Made by a program: the position numbers and the translations under genes
Origin: an uncultured Clostridia bacterium
GTDB taxonomy: Bacteria > Bacillota > Clostridia > TANB77 > CAG-508
Direction: 5' to 3'
DNA: 64,000 nt
Assembly: GCA_934149165.1 (NCBI GenBank)
Contig: CAKPDY010000005.1
Span: 11,221-75,220, forward strand
The notes under the pieces: model-generated
Told to the model about the DNA's origin: nothing
Database searches by the model: none
What the model saw: the letters and a program-made list of their open reading frames with translations, nothing else
In this document: positions 1 through 9,069 of the stretch, in pieces
Layout of the letters: each line of letters starts with the position of its first letter
Position numbering within the stretch: the stretch's first letter is position 1

Positions 1-175
1 CTACCATTTTTAAAAGACCTCTTCTAGAGTGATTATCTTTTTTATGTACTTTTAGATGTTCTGTTAATTCATTAATTCTTTCTGTTAAAAGAGCTACTTG
101 AACTTCTGGAGAACCAGTATCTTTTTCATCTCTTTTATAAGTATTAATGATTTCTTGTTTTCTTTCCTTTGTCAT
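1..175 (-). CDS. rpsO: 30S ribosomal protein S15 (partial, N-terminal 58 residues)
   Basis: S15 binds 16S rRNA in the small-subunit platform. The visible N-terminus contains the family motifs DTGSPEVQVALLTERI and HKKDNHSRRGLL, which are diagnostic. The ATG at 175 is preceded by a strong ribosome binding site (AGGAGGTGC on the minus strand, about 182-190). The gene runs off the left edge, so the last third is missing. It has its own promoter in the gap after addA (see 253-303). No S15-binding leader structure could be confirmed in the short 5' region. Confidence 0.97.
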   Translation of the reverse strand, partial: MTKERKQEIINTYKRDEKDTGSPEVQVALLTERINELTEHLKVHKKDNHSRRGLLKMV

Positions 176-252
176 AAATTGCACCTCCTAATTTTTAATT
201 TGCCTAAAACTGAGTTATAGTGGTGTTTTTTCCTATAACTAGGTAGTAGGTA

Positions 253-303
253 TATTGCTTTTGCAATATGTATATTTTACCATATTTTCATTGCAAAAGC
301 AAT
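253..303 (-). promoter_or_regulatory. rpsO promoter flanked by two palindromes
   Basis: On the minus strand a SigA-type promoter reads TTGCTT (297-302), a 17-base spacer, then TAAAAT (274-279). Two small palindromes, ATTGC-TTTT-GCAAT (254-267 on the plus strand) and ATTGC-AAAA-GCAAT (290-303), flank the -10 box. They are also perfect inverted repeats of each other. The upstream one contains the -35 box and the downstream one lies at the expected transcription start. This could be a two-site operator or a leader hairpin. The promoter call is good; the operator role is inferred. Confidence 0.6.
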
Positions 304-335
304 ACATTTTTTGTATATTTTTTTGTATAAAATTT

Positions 336-3300
336 CTATTGTTCAATTAATTTTTCTAAATAAACAGAATAAATAAAACATTTATCCACTTTTCTATTTA
401 AAGATTGCTGTAAAGCCATTTTATATATATTCAACTGGTTTTCATATTTTTGCAATAAATTTTTTTCATTTTTATTTTCTACATAATCAGTTTTATAATC
501 TACTAATATTAATTCATCATTTTCATTTATATAATATAAATCTATAATACCTTGAACTAAAATATTATCATCTAATCCATTTCCATATATATCATTTGCA
601 GTTAAATTTATATAAAATGGCTGTTCTTTATATACATGTTTTGCTTTTTTTAAGTCATTAAATAATTTTGATTTTGTATATGAATACAATTTGTACATAT
701 TTATAGATTTAGCTTCTAATTGTGTTATTAATTTTCTGTTTACAAAATCATTTACCATTAATTCTAACATTTCTTTGGTATATTCTTTTTTTTCATCTAG
801 TCTTTGAAAACACATATGCATTAGAGTTCCTTTTTGTGCATTTGTTATATTTTGCTCTTCATTCAAAAACTGCGGTCTTGCTATTGAAAAATTTGTTTCT
901 TTATTAAATTGTATTTTATTATTTTGTATTTCATCTATTGAAACAAGCTGTTCTTTTTCCGCTTCTTTTAATTTTGTAACTGATGTTTTTGTTGGAATTA
1001 ATGAAGATTCTATAAACAAATATTTCCAACTTAATCTCTTCTTTAAATAATCCATTTTTTCCTTTTCTATCATTTTAGCACGATTATTTAATTTTTGTAT
1101 TACATTTTCTTCACTTTTTTCAGTTTGTTTATTATTTAAACTTTTTAAAAATTCATCTTTTTTTATAATATTTAAACTCATATATGTATTTATTTTATCA
1201 ATATTATTAAAATAAACAAGTTCAATCCAGTCTAAGTATGATTTATACTTTTTTAATAAAACATAATTTATTTGTGTTCCTTCATCTAATCTACAGTCTT
1301 CTTTTATACTTGTTTTATACATTTGTATTAATGCTTCTTTTTCTTTAAATTCTTTTTCAATATCTTTTGACAAACCTGTTATAATAATTTTTTCCTTTGC
1401 TCTAGTTAAAGCAACATATAGAACTCTCATTTCTTCTGATAAAGTTTCAACCTTTGATTGTAACTTTATTGCTTCTTTAGCAAGTGTTGTATATTCTATT
1501 TTCTTTTCAGTGTTAATATATTTTGGACCAAATCCTAAATCCTGATGTAATATTATATTATCATTTAAATCTTTAAAATTAAATTGTTTTCCCATACATG
1601 ATAAAAACACTATTGGAAATTCAAGACCTTTACTTTTATGAATACTCATTATTCTTATTACATTTTTATTTTCTCCAATTAATTTAGCAGATGATAAATC
1701 ACCACTATTTGAATGTAATTTATCTATAAAATTAATAAAATTAAATAACCCCTTAAAACTAGCATTTTCATATTGTTTTGCTCTTTCAAATAACATTTTT
1801 AAATTTGCTTGTTTTAATCCACCATTTGGTAATAATGTTACATAATTGTAAAAATTAGTATCTGAATATATTTGCCATATTAATTCATCTAATGCCATAT
1901 ATTTTTCTTGATTTTGCCATCTTTTCAAATTATTTATAAATATTTTTATTTTTTGTATTAAATCTTTTTCATTATTAACAATTTTATTATTATTATCTTT
2001 TTCAATTAATTCATTTGCACTTTCCAAAACATTATTTTTACGTTGTATTTCGCGCTGTTCTTCCATAGTATTATCTTCTTCATTATGGCTATTTTTATAA
2101 TTAATAATAGATTCATAAAAAGATATATTTTTTTGTTTTCCCCTTATTTCAACCAACTCATTATCTGTAAACCCACATATACTTGATCTTAATACTGTTA
2201 TTAAAGGTATATCTTGCATTGGATTATCTATTACTTTTAATAAATTAATTATAGTTTGTATTTCCATTGATTCTAAATATTCTGATGATATATCACTAAA
2301 CACTGGCATATTTAAATTTGAAATTTCTTTTTCAAATATTGGTGCTGATAATTTGGTTGAACGTAATAAAATTACTATGTCTTTATATGTTACTTTTCTA
2401 TACCCTTTTTTTCTATCATAAACCATATAATTACTATTTATAATTTCTTTTACTTTTTGTGCAACATATTTTGCTTCTACTACTATATCTTCTACTCTTT
2501 CTTCTGCTTCATTTTCCTCTTCTTCTTGTTGCTCTGTTTGTGACATTGGCATTTCATTTTCATTAGATGAATAAACATCATCCTCTTTTTGTTTTAAATC
2601 TATTATATGTAATTCTGCAATTCCAGCATAATTATTTTTTAATTGTTGTTCTTGTGATTTGTTTATTTCATTTTTTAAATCTTGTTCATTTTTAGATAAT
2701 GTTTCACAAATATTAGGTTCTGGATAATTTGCCCCATAATTCAAAAATTCATTTTCATTATAGCAAATATTTCCAAGATTTGAACTCATAATATTTTGAA
2801 AAATTAAATTTGTTAAATCTAAAACATTTTCCCTACTTCTAAAATTTTTAAATAATTGAATTTTTATTCCTTTTGATTTATTTGTTTTATCACTTTCAGA
2901 ATTAATATTTTGATTATTTTTTAAATTATATGTTTCATATTTTTCCAGAAACAATTCAGGTCTTGCCTGTCTAAATTTATAAATACTTTGCTTAACATCT
3001 CCAACCATAAAAATGTTATTACCTTTTGATACACTTTTCAAAATATATTCTTGAACAAGGTTACTATCTTGATATTCATCTATAGCTATTTCTTCAAATT
3101 TTTCTTTATATTTTTTTGCTACATCTGTTTCATAAATTTTCCCATCTTCAACTTTTAGTAAAATATTTAAAGCAAAATGTTCTATATCATTAAAATCTAC
3201 TATATTCTTTTCTTTCTTTTTAGCTGAAAACATATCAGAAAATTGAATTACCAGATTTTTTATTGATTTTAATATTGGATACATTTCAAATATATCTGAA

Positions 3301-4275
3301 TTAGCCTGTTTTGAATTATATATTAAATATTTTTCTATTGTTGAACCAACTTTTTTCTTTATACTATCCCTAATTTCTTTTGCCTCATTTTTATAATCCA
3401 ATGTTATTTTTCTATCTGACGGCCATTTAGACCATATTAAATTATTAGCCTTACAAAATGTTTCTTCCCATGAACTAGTACAATTTTCTAAGCTTTCCAA
3501 ATTTTGTATATCTTCACTTAATACTAATTTATATTTTAATAATTCATCATATTTTTGCAAATTTTTTTCAACTTGTTTTAATTTTAAAATTGAATCAATC
3601 AATTCTTCTTTAAAATTTGTTAATAAAATTTGACCCCATATATTCTCAGAAAAATCTTTTTCCAATTTATTTTCTAAATTAAATTTTTCAACTTGTTCAT
3701 TTAACCATTGTTCTGGAAACGGACTACTTTGAATAAATTTATATATATTTAAAATTAATTGTTTTAGATTTTCATCATCTTTATAATCTGTATATATTTC
3801 TAACAATTTATTAAATTCTTTATCTTCTTGTATATACTTTTCTTCAAACAAATTATCTATAATTTCTTGTTTTAATAAATCTATTTCTGCTGTATCTGCA
3901 ACTCTAAAATTTGCAGATGTATCTATTTCGTAAAAATTATTTCTAATTATATCTAAACAAAACGAATGAATTGTACTTATATTAGATTTATTTAATAAAA
4001 TAATTTGTCTTTGTAAATTTAAATTTGATGGATTTTCTTCTAATTTTTTATATATTGCTTCTAATATTCTTTCCCTCATTTCACTTGCTGCTGCACTTGT
4101 AAATGTTACTATTAATATTTTATCTATATCAATATTATAATTTATTACTTTATTAATTATTCTTTCTACCAATACAGCTGTTTTTCCACTTCCGGGCAGC
4201 TGCTGCAACTAGTATATTATTTCCTTTTTCTTGTATTGCTAAAGATTGTTCTTTTGTCCACTTTACTTCTGACAC
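336..4275 (-). CDS. addA: ATP-dependent helicase/nuclease subunit A, read through a +1 shift at CGG
   Basis: AddA is the UvrD-like helicase and nuclease subunit of AddAB, which resects double-strand breaks for RecA. The GTG start at 4275 has an AGGAGG site six bases upstream and begins VSEVKWTKEQSLAI, the usual AddA N-terminus. Walker A (GSGKTAV), the DEYQDS Walker B motif, VGDVKQSIYKFRQA, the HKSKGLEFP helicase motif and the C-terminal RecB-type nuclease motif LVDYKTD are all present. The reading frame breaks inside Walker A: after codon 27 (GCC) the zero-frame codon is CGG at 4194-4192. Skipping its C restores GSGKT and a 1312-residue protein of normal family length. Without the shift only a short peptide would be made. 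No addB is adjacent, although addB normally precedes addA. Confidence 0.93.
4192..4194 (-). other. +1 frameshift site at CGG in addA
   Basis: The minus strand reads GCA GCT GCC CGG AAG in frame zero. Reading GCC, skipping C, then GGA AGT GGA AAA ACA gives the Walker A glycine and GSGKT. The zero frame ends within about 15 codons. The restored glycine is essential in P-loop helicases. Confidence 0.85.
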
Positions 4276-4359
4276 CTTTTTCCTCCTAATTTTTTTATTT
4301 TTTTATAGTATATATTAATTACTTTTGTTTTTCAAGGTTTGAATTTTGTAAGTTACATT

Positions 4360-4390
4360 TTAACATTTTTATTATAGAGTAGCCTAAAAG
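4360..4390 (+). repeat. Intergenic repeated element, copy 1
   Basis: It shares the core TTATTATAGAGTAG-CCTAAAAG with copies at 22606, 40068, 47743 and 56444. It lies between divergent genes, upstream of the orphan gene at 4571. Its last bases run into the left arm of the long hairpin at 4384-4445. Confidence 0.6.
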
Positions 4391-4445
4391 CAAGCCTTAC
4401 ATCCCCATTGGTGTATACAAATGGGGATGTAAGGCTTGCTTTTAG
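4384..4445. repeat. 26-bp perfect inverted repeat (large hairpin)
   Basis: The arms at 4384-4409 and 4420-4445 are perfectly complementary over 26 bases with a 10-base loop, and are much richer in G+C than their surroundings. It lies between the divergent starts of addA and the gene at 4571, so it is not a normal 3' terminator of either. Four T residues follow the stem on both strands, so it could stop stray transcripts from either side. It could also be the remnant of a small mobile hairpin. Confidence 0.75.
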
Positions 4446-4501
4446 CTTGATAATTGCAAAAGTATAAACTGTACAAATTCATAAATAATTTAAAAAATCA
4501 G

Positions 4502-4530
4502 TTGACTTTTTATGTAAAACACTGTATAAT
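4502..4530 (+). promoter_or_regulatory. SigA-type promoter of the 4571 gene
   Basis: TTGACT at 4502-4507, a 17-base spacer and TATAAT at 4525-4530 form a near-consensus promoter. An AAAAGGAG ribosome binding site and the ATG at 4571 follow. Confidence 0.8.
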
Positions 4531-4570
4531 ATTAATTATATATTTTTATCAAAAAAGGAGTTTCATAATT

Positions 4571-5302
4571 ATGAATTACAATTTGATGTCAGCACCATCT
4601 AACTCTTCTAATCCTCTTTCTGTAGAGAAAACCAAACAGCTTATCTCAAGCAAAAACATCACACTTCTTAATATCAGCTTCTCCACACAAGAGGAACTTG
4701 AAAGTTCCACTGAACTTGAAAGACTTTTTGGATACCAGCACTCAATTTTTGAACTGCATGTATTGCACAAAAACAAACTCTATACAAACCTGCTTGTTGG
4801 TTCAATTGACACAACATACTGTCCAACAGAAAGAATTGAAAAAGCCAGAAACTTTTTTTCAAAAAGAGAAAATGTAGTATCTCTTTTAGAACAAAGTTTG
4901 GGTCATTTTGGTTACCTTAATGAAATTAGTGAACCCGCTATACAAAAATTTGACCCAAAAATTGGCAAAAAAATTCTTCGTTTTTATTATTCAAAGTTTG
5001 AAGACAATTCTGCTACTTTTTCAGAAAAAAACATTTCTGTTCTTCAGGTTGGTCAGGGTATTGTACAGACGGAAAAAGCAAACAACTTTAAATTTCAGCA
5101 GTTGCTTATTTTAGATAAAAAAAATAATAAACAATTGCTTATTGAAAACATAGTTGATTTTAAACTGCTTAGACTGGATTCTGAGTATCGTAATGCAGTT
5201 ATAAATTTTCTGGTTGAAAACATGGATTCATTAAAAAATTCAAATTCATTCATGAATTATATTGATTCCAACACAAAAGAAATAGTTGTGAAAAATTTTT
5301 AG
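4571..5302 (+). CDS. Unrecognised protein, 243 residues
   Basis: I do not recognise a family. The ATG at 4571 is chosen because AAAAAGGAG lies just upstream and a strong promoter sits at 4502-4530. An in-frame upstream extension exists but has no such signals. The product is soluble, without a signal peptide or membrane segment, and starts MNYNLMSAPSNSSNPL. Codon choice looks richer in CTT, CTG, CAG and other G/C-ending codons than neighbouring genes, which may reflect transfer from another genome. It stands alone between a long hairpin and a bidirectional terminator. Confidence 0.75.
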   Translation: MNYNLMSAPSNSSNPLSVEKTKQLISSKNITLLNISFSTQEELESSTELERLFGYQHSIFELHVLHKNKLYTNLLVGSIDTTYCPTERIEKARNFFSKRENVVSLLEQSLGHFGYLNEISEPAIQKFDPKIGKKILRFYYSKFEDNSATFSEKNISVLQVGQGIVQTEKANNFKFQQLLILDKKNNKQLLIENIVDFKLLRLDSEYRNAVINFLVENMDSLKNSNSFMNYIDSNTKEIVVKNF

Positions 5303-5303
5303 T

Positions 5304-5340
5304 AAAAATAACTGCTTGAAATTTCAAGCAGTTATTTTTT
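5304..5340. terminator. Bidirectional terminator
   Basis: The inverted repeat AATAACTGCTTGAAA / TTTCAAGCAGTTATT is flanked by A and T runs. It lies between the convergent ends of the 4571 gene and the spoIIQ-like gene. Confidence 0.85.
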
Positions 5341-6166
5341 ATTTTATATACATTTCAGGATCAACAGAATCGCCACTTTTTAATATTTCAAAATGTAAAT
5401 GTGGATCATCTACTATTTCAAATGTAGCAGAATTTCCAACAGTACCTATTGTTTGTCCTGCCTTTACATTTTCTCCAGCGACAACAAATTCTGCTGTTAA
5501 TAAATTAGAATATACAGTTGTAAATTCATTTTCATGTTCAATTACTACTGTTAAACCATATCTAGGATCATTTTTTATTGATTTAACTGTTCCTTCTGAT
5601 GATGCTTTTACTATTGTTGTTTTATCTGCTTTTATATCTATTCCAAGATGTGTTGTCCATTCTTTTAAAGTATTTGAATAAATTAATTTATCTTTCCCAT
5701 ATTTTTTTACAACTTCACCATCTACTGGCATTGAAAAAACAGGATCTTTTGTTACTTCTGTATTCTCTTGTGCTTGTGTTAATTGTTCTTCTGAATTATT
5801 ACTTGTATTTTCTTGTTTATTTAAATTCTCTGTATTATTTACTTTTGATGTATTTAAATCAATTTCATTATTTGTTATTTCACTTACAGTATTTTGTGTA
5901 TTATCTTCTAATTGTACTTGAATTGTTTCATTATTTTTATTTTCATTAGATTCTTTTACTTCATCTACTTTTTTTCCTATTGATGAGCTTGCTTCTTCTA
6001 TAGAACTTGGTGTAGAATTATTATTTTCTCCTGTTTGCAAATTGGTATTTTTATTATTGTTTAACACTTTTGATATTGTTATTAAAAGTATTATACCAAT
6101 AATTGTACATCCTATAAAAATATACATAATTTTATTCATTTTTTGTGATTTTAATGTTTTAGACAT
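5339..6166 (-). CDS. spoIIQ: SpoIIQ-like membrane-anchored M23 (LytM) peptidase
   Basis: The 275-residue protein has a short cytosolic N-terminus, one membrane segment (about residues 13-31), a long Ser/Asn/Thr/Glu-rich linker and a C-terminal LytM domain (about 150-275). The zinc ligands look intact: HLGID, then HLHFE near the end. Bacillus SpoIIQ has lost part of this site, whereas clostridial versions keep it. In sporulation SpoIIQ spans the forespore membrane and pairs with SpoIIIAH in the engulfment channel. It lies just after spoIID and the sigF operon and has a good SigF-type promoter (6202-6229), which supports SpoIIQ over a vegetative peptidase. A strong AAGGAGG site precedes the ATG. 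Confidence 0.85.
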   Translation of the reverse strand: MSKTLKSQKMNKIMYIFIGCTIIGIILLITISKVLNNNKNTNLQTGENNNSTPSSIEEASSSIGKKVDEVKESNENKNNETIQVQLEDNTQNTVSEITNNEIDLNTSKVNNTENLNKQENTSNNSEEQLTQAQENTEVTKDPVFSMPVDGEVVKKYGKDKLIYSNTLKEWTTHLGIDIKADKTTIVKASSEGTVKSIKNDPRYGLTVVIEHENEFTTVYSNLLTAEFVVAGENVKAGQTIGTVGNSATFEIVDDPHLHFEILKSGDSVDPEMYIK

Positions 6167-6201
6167 ATAAAGTATCCTCCTTAAATTTTTTCTTTAGTTG
6201 A

Positions 6202-6229
6202 ATTATTTCCTTTTTTTATAAATTTATAC
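6202..6229 (-). promoter_or_regulatory. SigF-type promoter of the spoIIQ-like gene
   Basis: On the minus strand GTATA (6225-6229), a 14-base spacer and GGAAATAAT (6202-6210) match the SigF/SigG consensus GYATA and GGNNANANT. The predicted start lies about 30 bases before the ATG. SpoIIQ is a known SigF target. Confidence 0.65.
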
Positions 6230-6278
6230 ATTTTTAATTATTGTAATTTATAACTTTTTAATTAAAATTATATAATTT

Positions 6279-7292
6279 TTAATTTTCCATTTTTTTTACC
6301 TCAACACCTGTATAAAAATGTTTAAGAATTTCTTCACAATTAAGACCTTGTTTAGCTAAACTATCTGCACCTGTTTGACTCATTCCCACACCATGACCAT
6401 AGCCTGTTACTTTAAATTTAACATTTTCTGTAACTTCAATATTGAAATTTGCAGATTTTAATGAAAAAATTGTTCTAACTTCCACACCAGATAAATTATG
6501 GTTTCCTATTTTAATAGTTTTAATTCTTCCACCAGATGTATATTCTAAAATTTGAATACAGTCTGTTTCTTCAAAATTTATATCAAAATCTGAATATTTT
6601 TCTTTCATTTTATTTATAAATTCTTGTTTGCTAATTTCAACTTCTGAGCTATATTGTGTGTATCCATCTTCACCAGATGTTTGAACTGTTTGTAAATATG
6701 GATATCCACTTCCTCCCCAAACATCAATTGGTGCTTCTGTTGAGCCTCCACTATTTGAATGAAAAAATGCATTTATTGGATTTCCTTCATATGTAATTAT
6801 TGTTCCTTTTGTTTCATTAACAGCAGAAACAATTTTATTCCAATTTTCTTCTTGTTTTTCTGGTTCCCATCTAGCCAATCTATCTTCTTTAGATATCCAT
6901 GCTTGGCAACATGCTGAATTATCACAAATATTGGCATCTGTATGTTTAGCTTCATTTTGTATTATTTTATATATAGTATATGTTCTTGCTACAATTGCTT
7001 GTGCCTTTAATGCTTCTAATTCAAAATTTGCAGGCATTTCTGCTGATACAACTCCATATAAGTATTCATCTAATGGTATTTCTTCAACAGAATTTGTTTT
7101 TGTATGTAATAATTTTATATTACTATAATTTCCATAATTATATTTTTCTGTACTTTTTATTTCTGGAATAATATCTTGTGTACTTTCATTTTTTGCAAAA
7201 GATATATTTTCAATTGTAGTGCGTGTAAAAAATACTGGAATTATAAATGTTAAAAATACTAATATAATTACATACAAACAAATTTTTTTCAT
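6279..7292 (-). CDS. spoIID: Stage II sporulation protein D, lytic transglycosylase
   Basis: SpoIID is a mother-cell enzyme that degrades septal peptidoglycan during engulfment with SpoIIM and SpoIIP. This 337-residue protein has an N-terminal membrane anchor (about 4-22) and a SpoIID/LytB domain. Visible motifs are VVSAEMPANFELEALKAQA with the catalytic Glu, the cysteine-containing segment CDNSACCQAW, FHSNSGGSTE and the C-terminal GYGHGVGMSQ. It lies 43 bases after sigF and 112 bases before the spoIIQ-like gene. Normally spoIID is under SigE, but I could not fix a SigE promoter here, so read-through from the spoIIA operon is possible. Confidence 0.95.
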   Translation of the reverse strand: MKKICLYVIILVFLTFIIPVFFTRTTIENISFAKNESTQDIIPEIKSTEKYNYGNYSNIKLLHTKTNSVEEIPLDEYLYGVVSAEMPANFELEALKAQAIVARTYTIYKIIQNEAKHTDANICDNSACCQAWISKEDRLARWEPEKQEENWNKIVSAVNETKGTIITYEGNPINAFFHSNSGGSTEAPIDVWGGSGYPYLQTVQTSGEDGYTQYSSEVEISKQEFINKMKEKYSDFDINFEETDCIQILEYTSGGRIKTIKIGNHNLSGVEVRTIFSLKSANFNIEVTENVKFKVTGYGHGVGMSQTGADSLAKQGLNCEEILKHFYTGVEVKKMEN

Positions 7293-7335
7293 TATAAATG
7301 CCTTTCTTATTTTATAAAATTTTTTTACATTATAT

Positions 7336-8068
7336 TTACACTGCTAACATTTTTTTCATATCTGATAAAACTTTCTTTTCTATTCTAGATACTTGAACTT
7401 GGCTTACTCCTAAGATTTTCGCCACTTGTGTTTGGGTTCTTCCCTTATAGTATCTAAGTAAAATTATTTTTTTATCTCTTTCACCTAATTTTTCAATAGC
7501 ATCTTTTATTACAATTTTATCTATTACTTTTATTTCTCCTTCTTCATTAGATGGTATTTTGTCTAATATATTTCCTTCAGTATCATCTTTATAATTTAAA
7601 TCATAAATTGAATCTACGCAATTGACAGAATCTAATGCCAATGCAATTTCTTCTTTTGAGGTTTTTAATATTTTTGAAATTTCTTCTATTTTTATTTCTT
7701 CCCCATGTTTATTTAAATATTCCTTTTGTATTTCTCTTATCTTTATACATAACTCTTTTGTACTTCTACTTACTTTAATTGGTCCATCATCTCTAATAAA
7801 CCTTTTTATTTCTCCTAATATATATGGTACTGCATATGTTGATAATTGAACTTCAAAATTAGTATCAAATCTTCTTATTGATTTTATAAAACCGCAAGGA
7901 ACCTATTTGGTATAAATCTTCTAATTCATATCCTCTGTCTTTAAATCTACGAACTATACTCCATATTAAACCAGAATTGTTTTCAACTAGTTTGGACATT
8001 GCATTTTCGCTTCCTTGCTTGGCTTTTATAATATCTTCTATGCTATTATCATACATATTACCTATCAA
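7336..8068 (-). CDS. sigF: RNA polymerase sporulation factor SigF, read through a +1 shift at CGG
   Basis: SigF is the first forespore sigma factor, held by SpoIIAB and released by SpoIIAA. Region 2 (NNSGLIWSIVRRFKDRGYELEDLYQIGSL), region 3 and the region 4 helix-turn-helix (TQTQVAKILGVSQVQVSRIEK) are present. Translation needs a +1 shift: after codon 58 (TTG) the zero-frame codon is CGG at 7894-7892. Skipping its C gives GGT and restores GFIKSIRRFDTNFEVQLSTY, the conserved end of region 2. The joined protein is 243 residues, normal for SigF. The start is uncertain between TTG at 8068, which has AAAGGCAGG upstream, and ATG at 8056. The gap to spoIIAB is 113 bases, longer than usual. Confidence 0.93.
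7892..7894 (-). other. +1 frameshift site at CGG in sigF
   Basis: The minus strand reads GGT TCC TTG CGG TTT in frame zero. Skipping C gives GGT TTT ATA AAA TCA, restoring GSLGFIKS, which is invariant in group 3 sporulation sigma factors. The unshifted frame terminates about nine codons later. Confidence 0.85.
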
Positions 8069-8181
8069 GCCTGCCTTTCTATCTTATGTGCTAATATTTT
8101 AGTATTTTTATTTATTCTAATATTTTTTCTTATAATATGGGCTAACAATAAATATTATAAGTTTTATATTAGTATAAATTT

Positions 8182-8661
8182 TTAACTTATTCCTATAAGT
8201 TCCAATTCATTTTCATTATCAATTTTTTCTTGTTTTTCAATAATTTTTTTCATTGTAACTTTAGTTCCTAAGCCTAAGACAGACTCAATATGTACCTCAT
8301 CCATAAAGCTTTCCATTATGGTAAAACCCATACCAGACCTTTCTAAATTTGGTTTAGATGTGTATAATGGTTTTCTGGCCATTTCTACATTATCTATTCC
8401 TTTTCCTGAATCTGATATTTCTATTTCTATTGTATTTGCAAAAATCTTTGCAATTATTTTTATTTTTCCTTCTGTATTTTCATATCCATGAATAATACTG
8501 TTTGTTACCGCTTCTGAAACAGCTGTTTTTATATCTGCAAGTTCTTCTATTGTTGGGTCTAATTGTGCAGCAAATGCTGCAACAGTTATTCGAGCAAAAG
8601 CTTCATTATTAGATTTGCTTACAAATTCTAATTTCATTTCATTTTCATACAAACCTTTCAT
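8182..8661 (-). CDS. spoIIAB: Anti-sigma F factor / SpoIIAA kinase
   Basis: SpoIIAB binds and silences SigF and phosphorylates SpoIIAA. The 159-residue protein is a GHKL ATPase. The N box (SEAVTNSIIHGYEN), the G1 motif (DSGKGID) and the G2 region (RSGMGFTIMESFMDE) are all clear. It follows spoIIAA by 69 bases in the usual spoIIA order. The start at 8661 lies after a weak purine-rich stretch. The second ATG at codon 8 (MKLEFVSKSN) matches the usual family start and may be the real one. The C-terminus has about 10 charged residues beyond the usual end. Confidence 0.96.
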   Translation of the reverse strand: MKGLYENEMKLEFVSKSNNEAFARITVAAFAAQLDPTIEELADIKTAVSEAVTNSIIHGYENTEGKIKIIAKIFANTIEIEISDSGKGIDNVEMARKPLYTSKPNLERSGMGFTIMESFMDEVHIESVLGLGTKVTMKKIIEKQEKIDNENELELIGIS

Positions 8662-8730
8662 TTTTTAGTTTCCATCCTTTGTAAAATATATTTAGGTTTT
8701 TATTTGGTTATACCTATAAACCTTTTTTAT

Positions 8731-9036
8731 TTATGCAATTGGGATAATTTTTAATACTCCACTCATTTCAAAAATTTTTTGAACACTTGGTTTTACATTT
8801 GTCATTTCAACAATTCCACCTAACATATTTGCTGTTTTATATCTTCCTATAATCATTCCTATTCCACTACTGTCCATAAAAGACACTTTATTAAAATCAA
8901 ATACAACTTTTCTAGGCATATATCTCGTAATTTCATTATCAGCTATCCTCCTTATTTTTTCTGCAGAGTGATGATCAATTTCCTCTGTTATTTTTAAAAC
9001 TAATAACTTGTCCTCTTTTACAAATTGACTTTCCAA
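8731..9036 (-). CDS. spoIIAA: Anti-sigma F factor antagonist
   Basis: This STAS-domain protein of 101 residues binds SpoIIAB and frees SigF once it is dephosphorylated by SpoIIE. The phosphorylation motif FMDSSGIGMI lies near residues 53-62 and KIFEMSGVLKII closes the domain. It is the first gene of the spoIIAA-spoIIAB-sigF operon. The initiator is TTG, preceded by GGGAGG. Promoter and Spo0A boxes lie upstream at 9070-9145. Confidence 0.97.
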   Translation of the reverse strand: MESQFVKEDKLLVLKITEEIDHHSAEKIRRIADNEITRYMPRKVVFDFNKVSFMDSSGIGMIIGRYKTANMLGGIVEMTNVKPSVQKIFEMSGVLKIIPIA

Positions 9037-9069
9037 AATTCAATCCTCCCTTACTAATTTATATATCTA

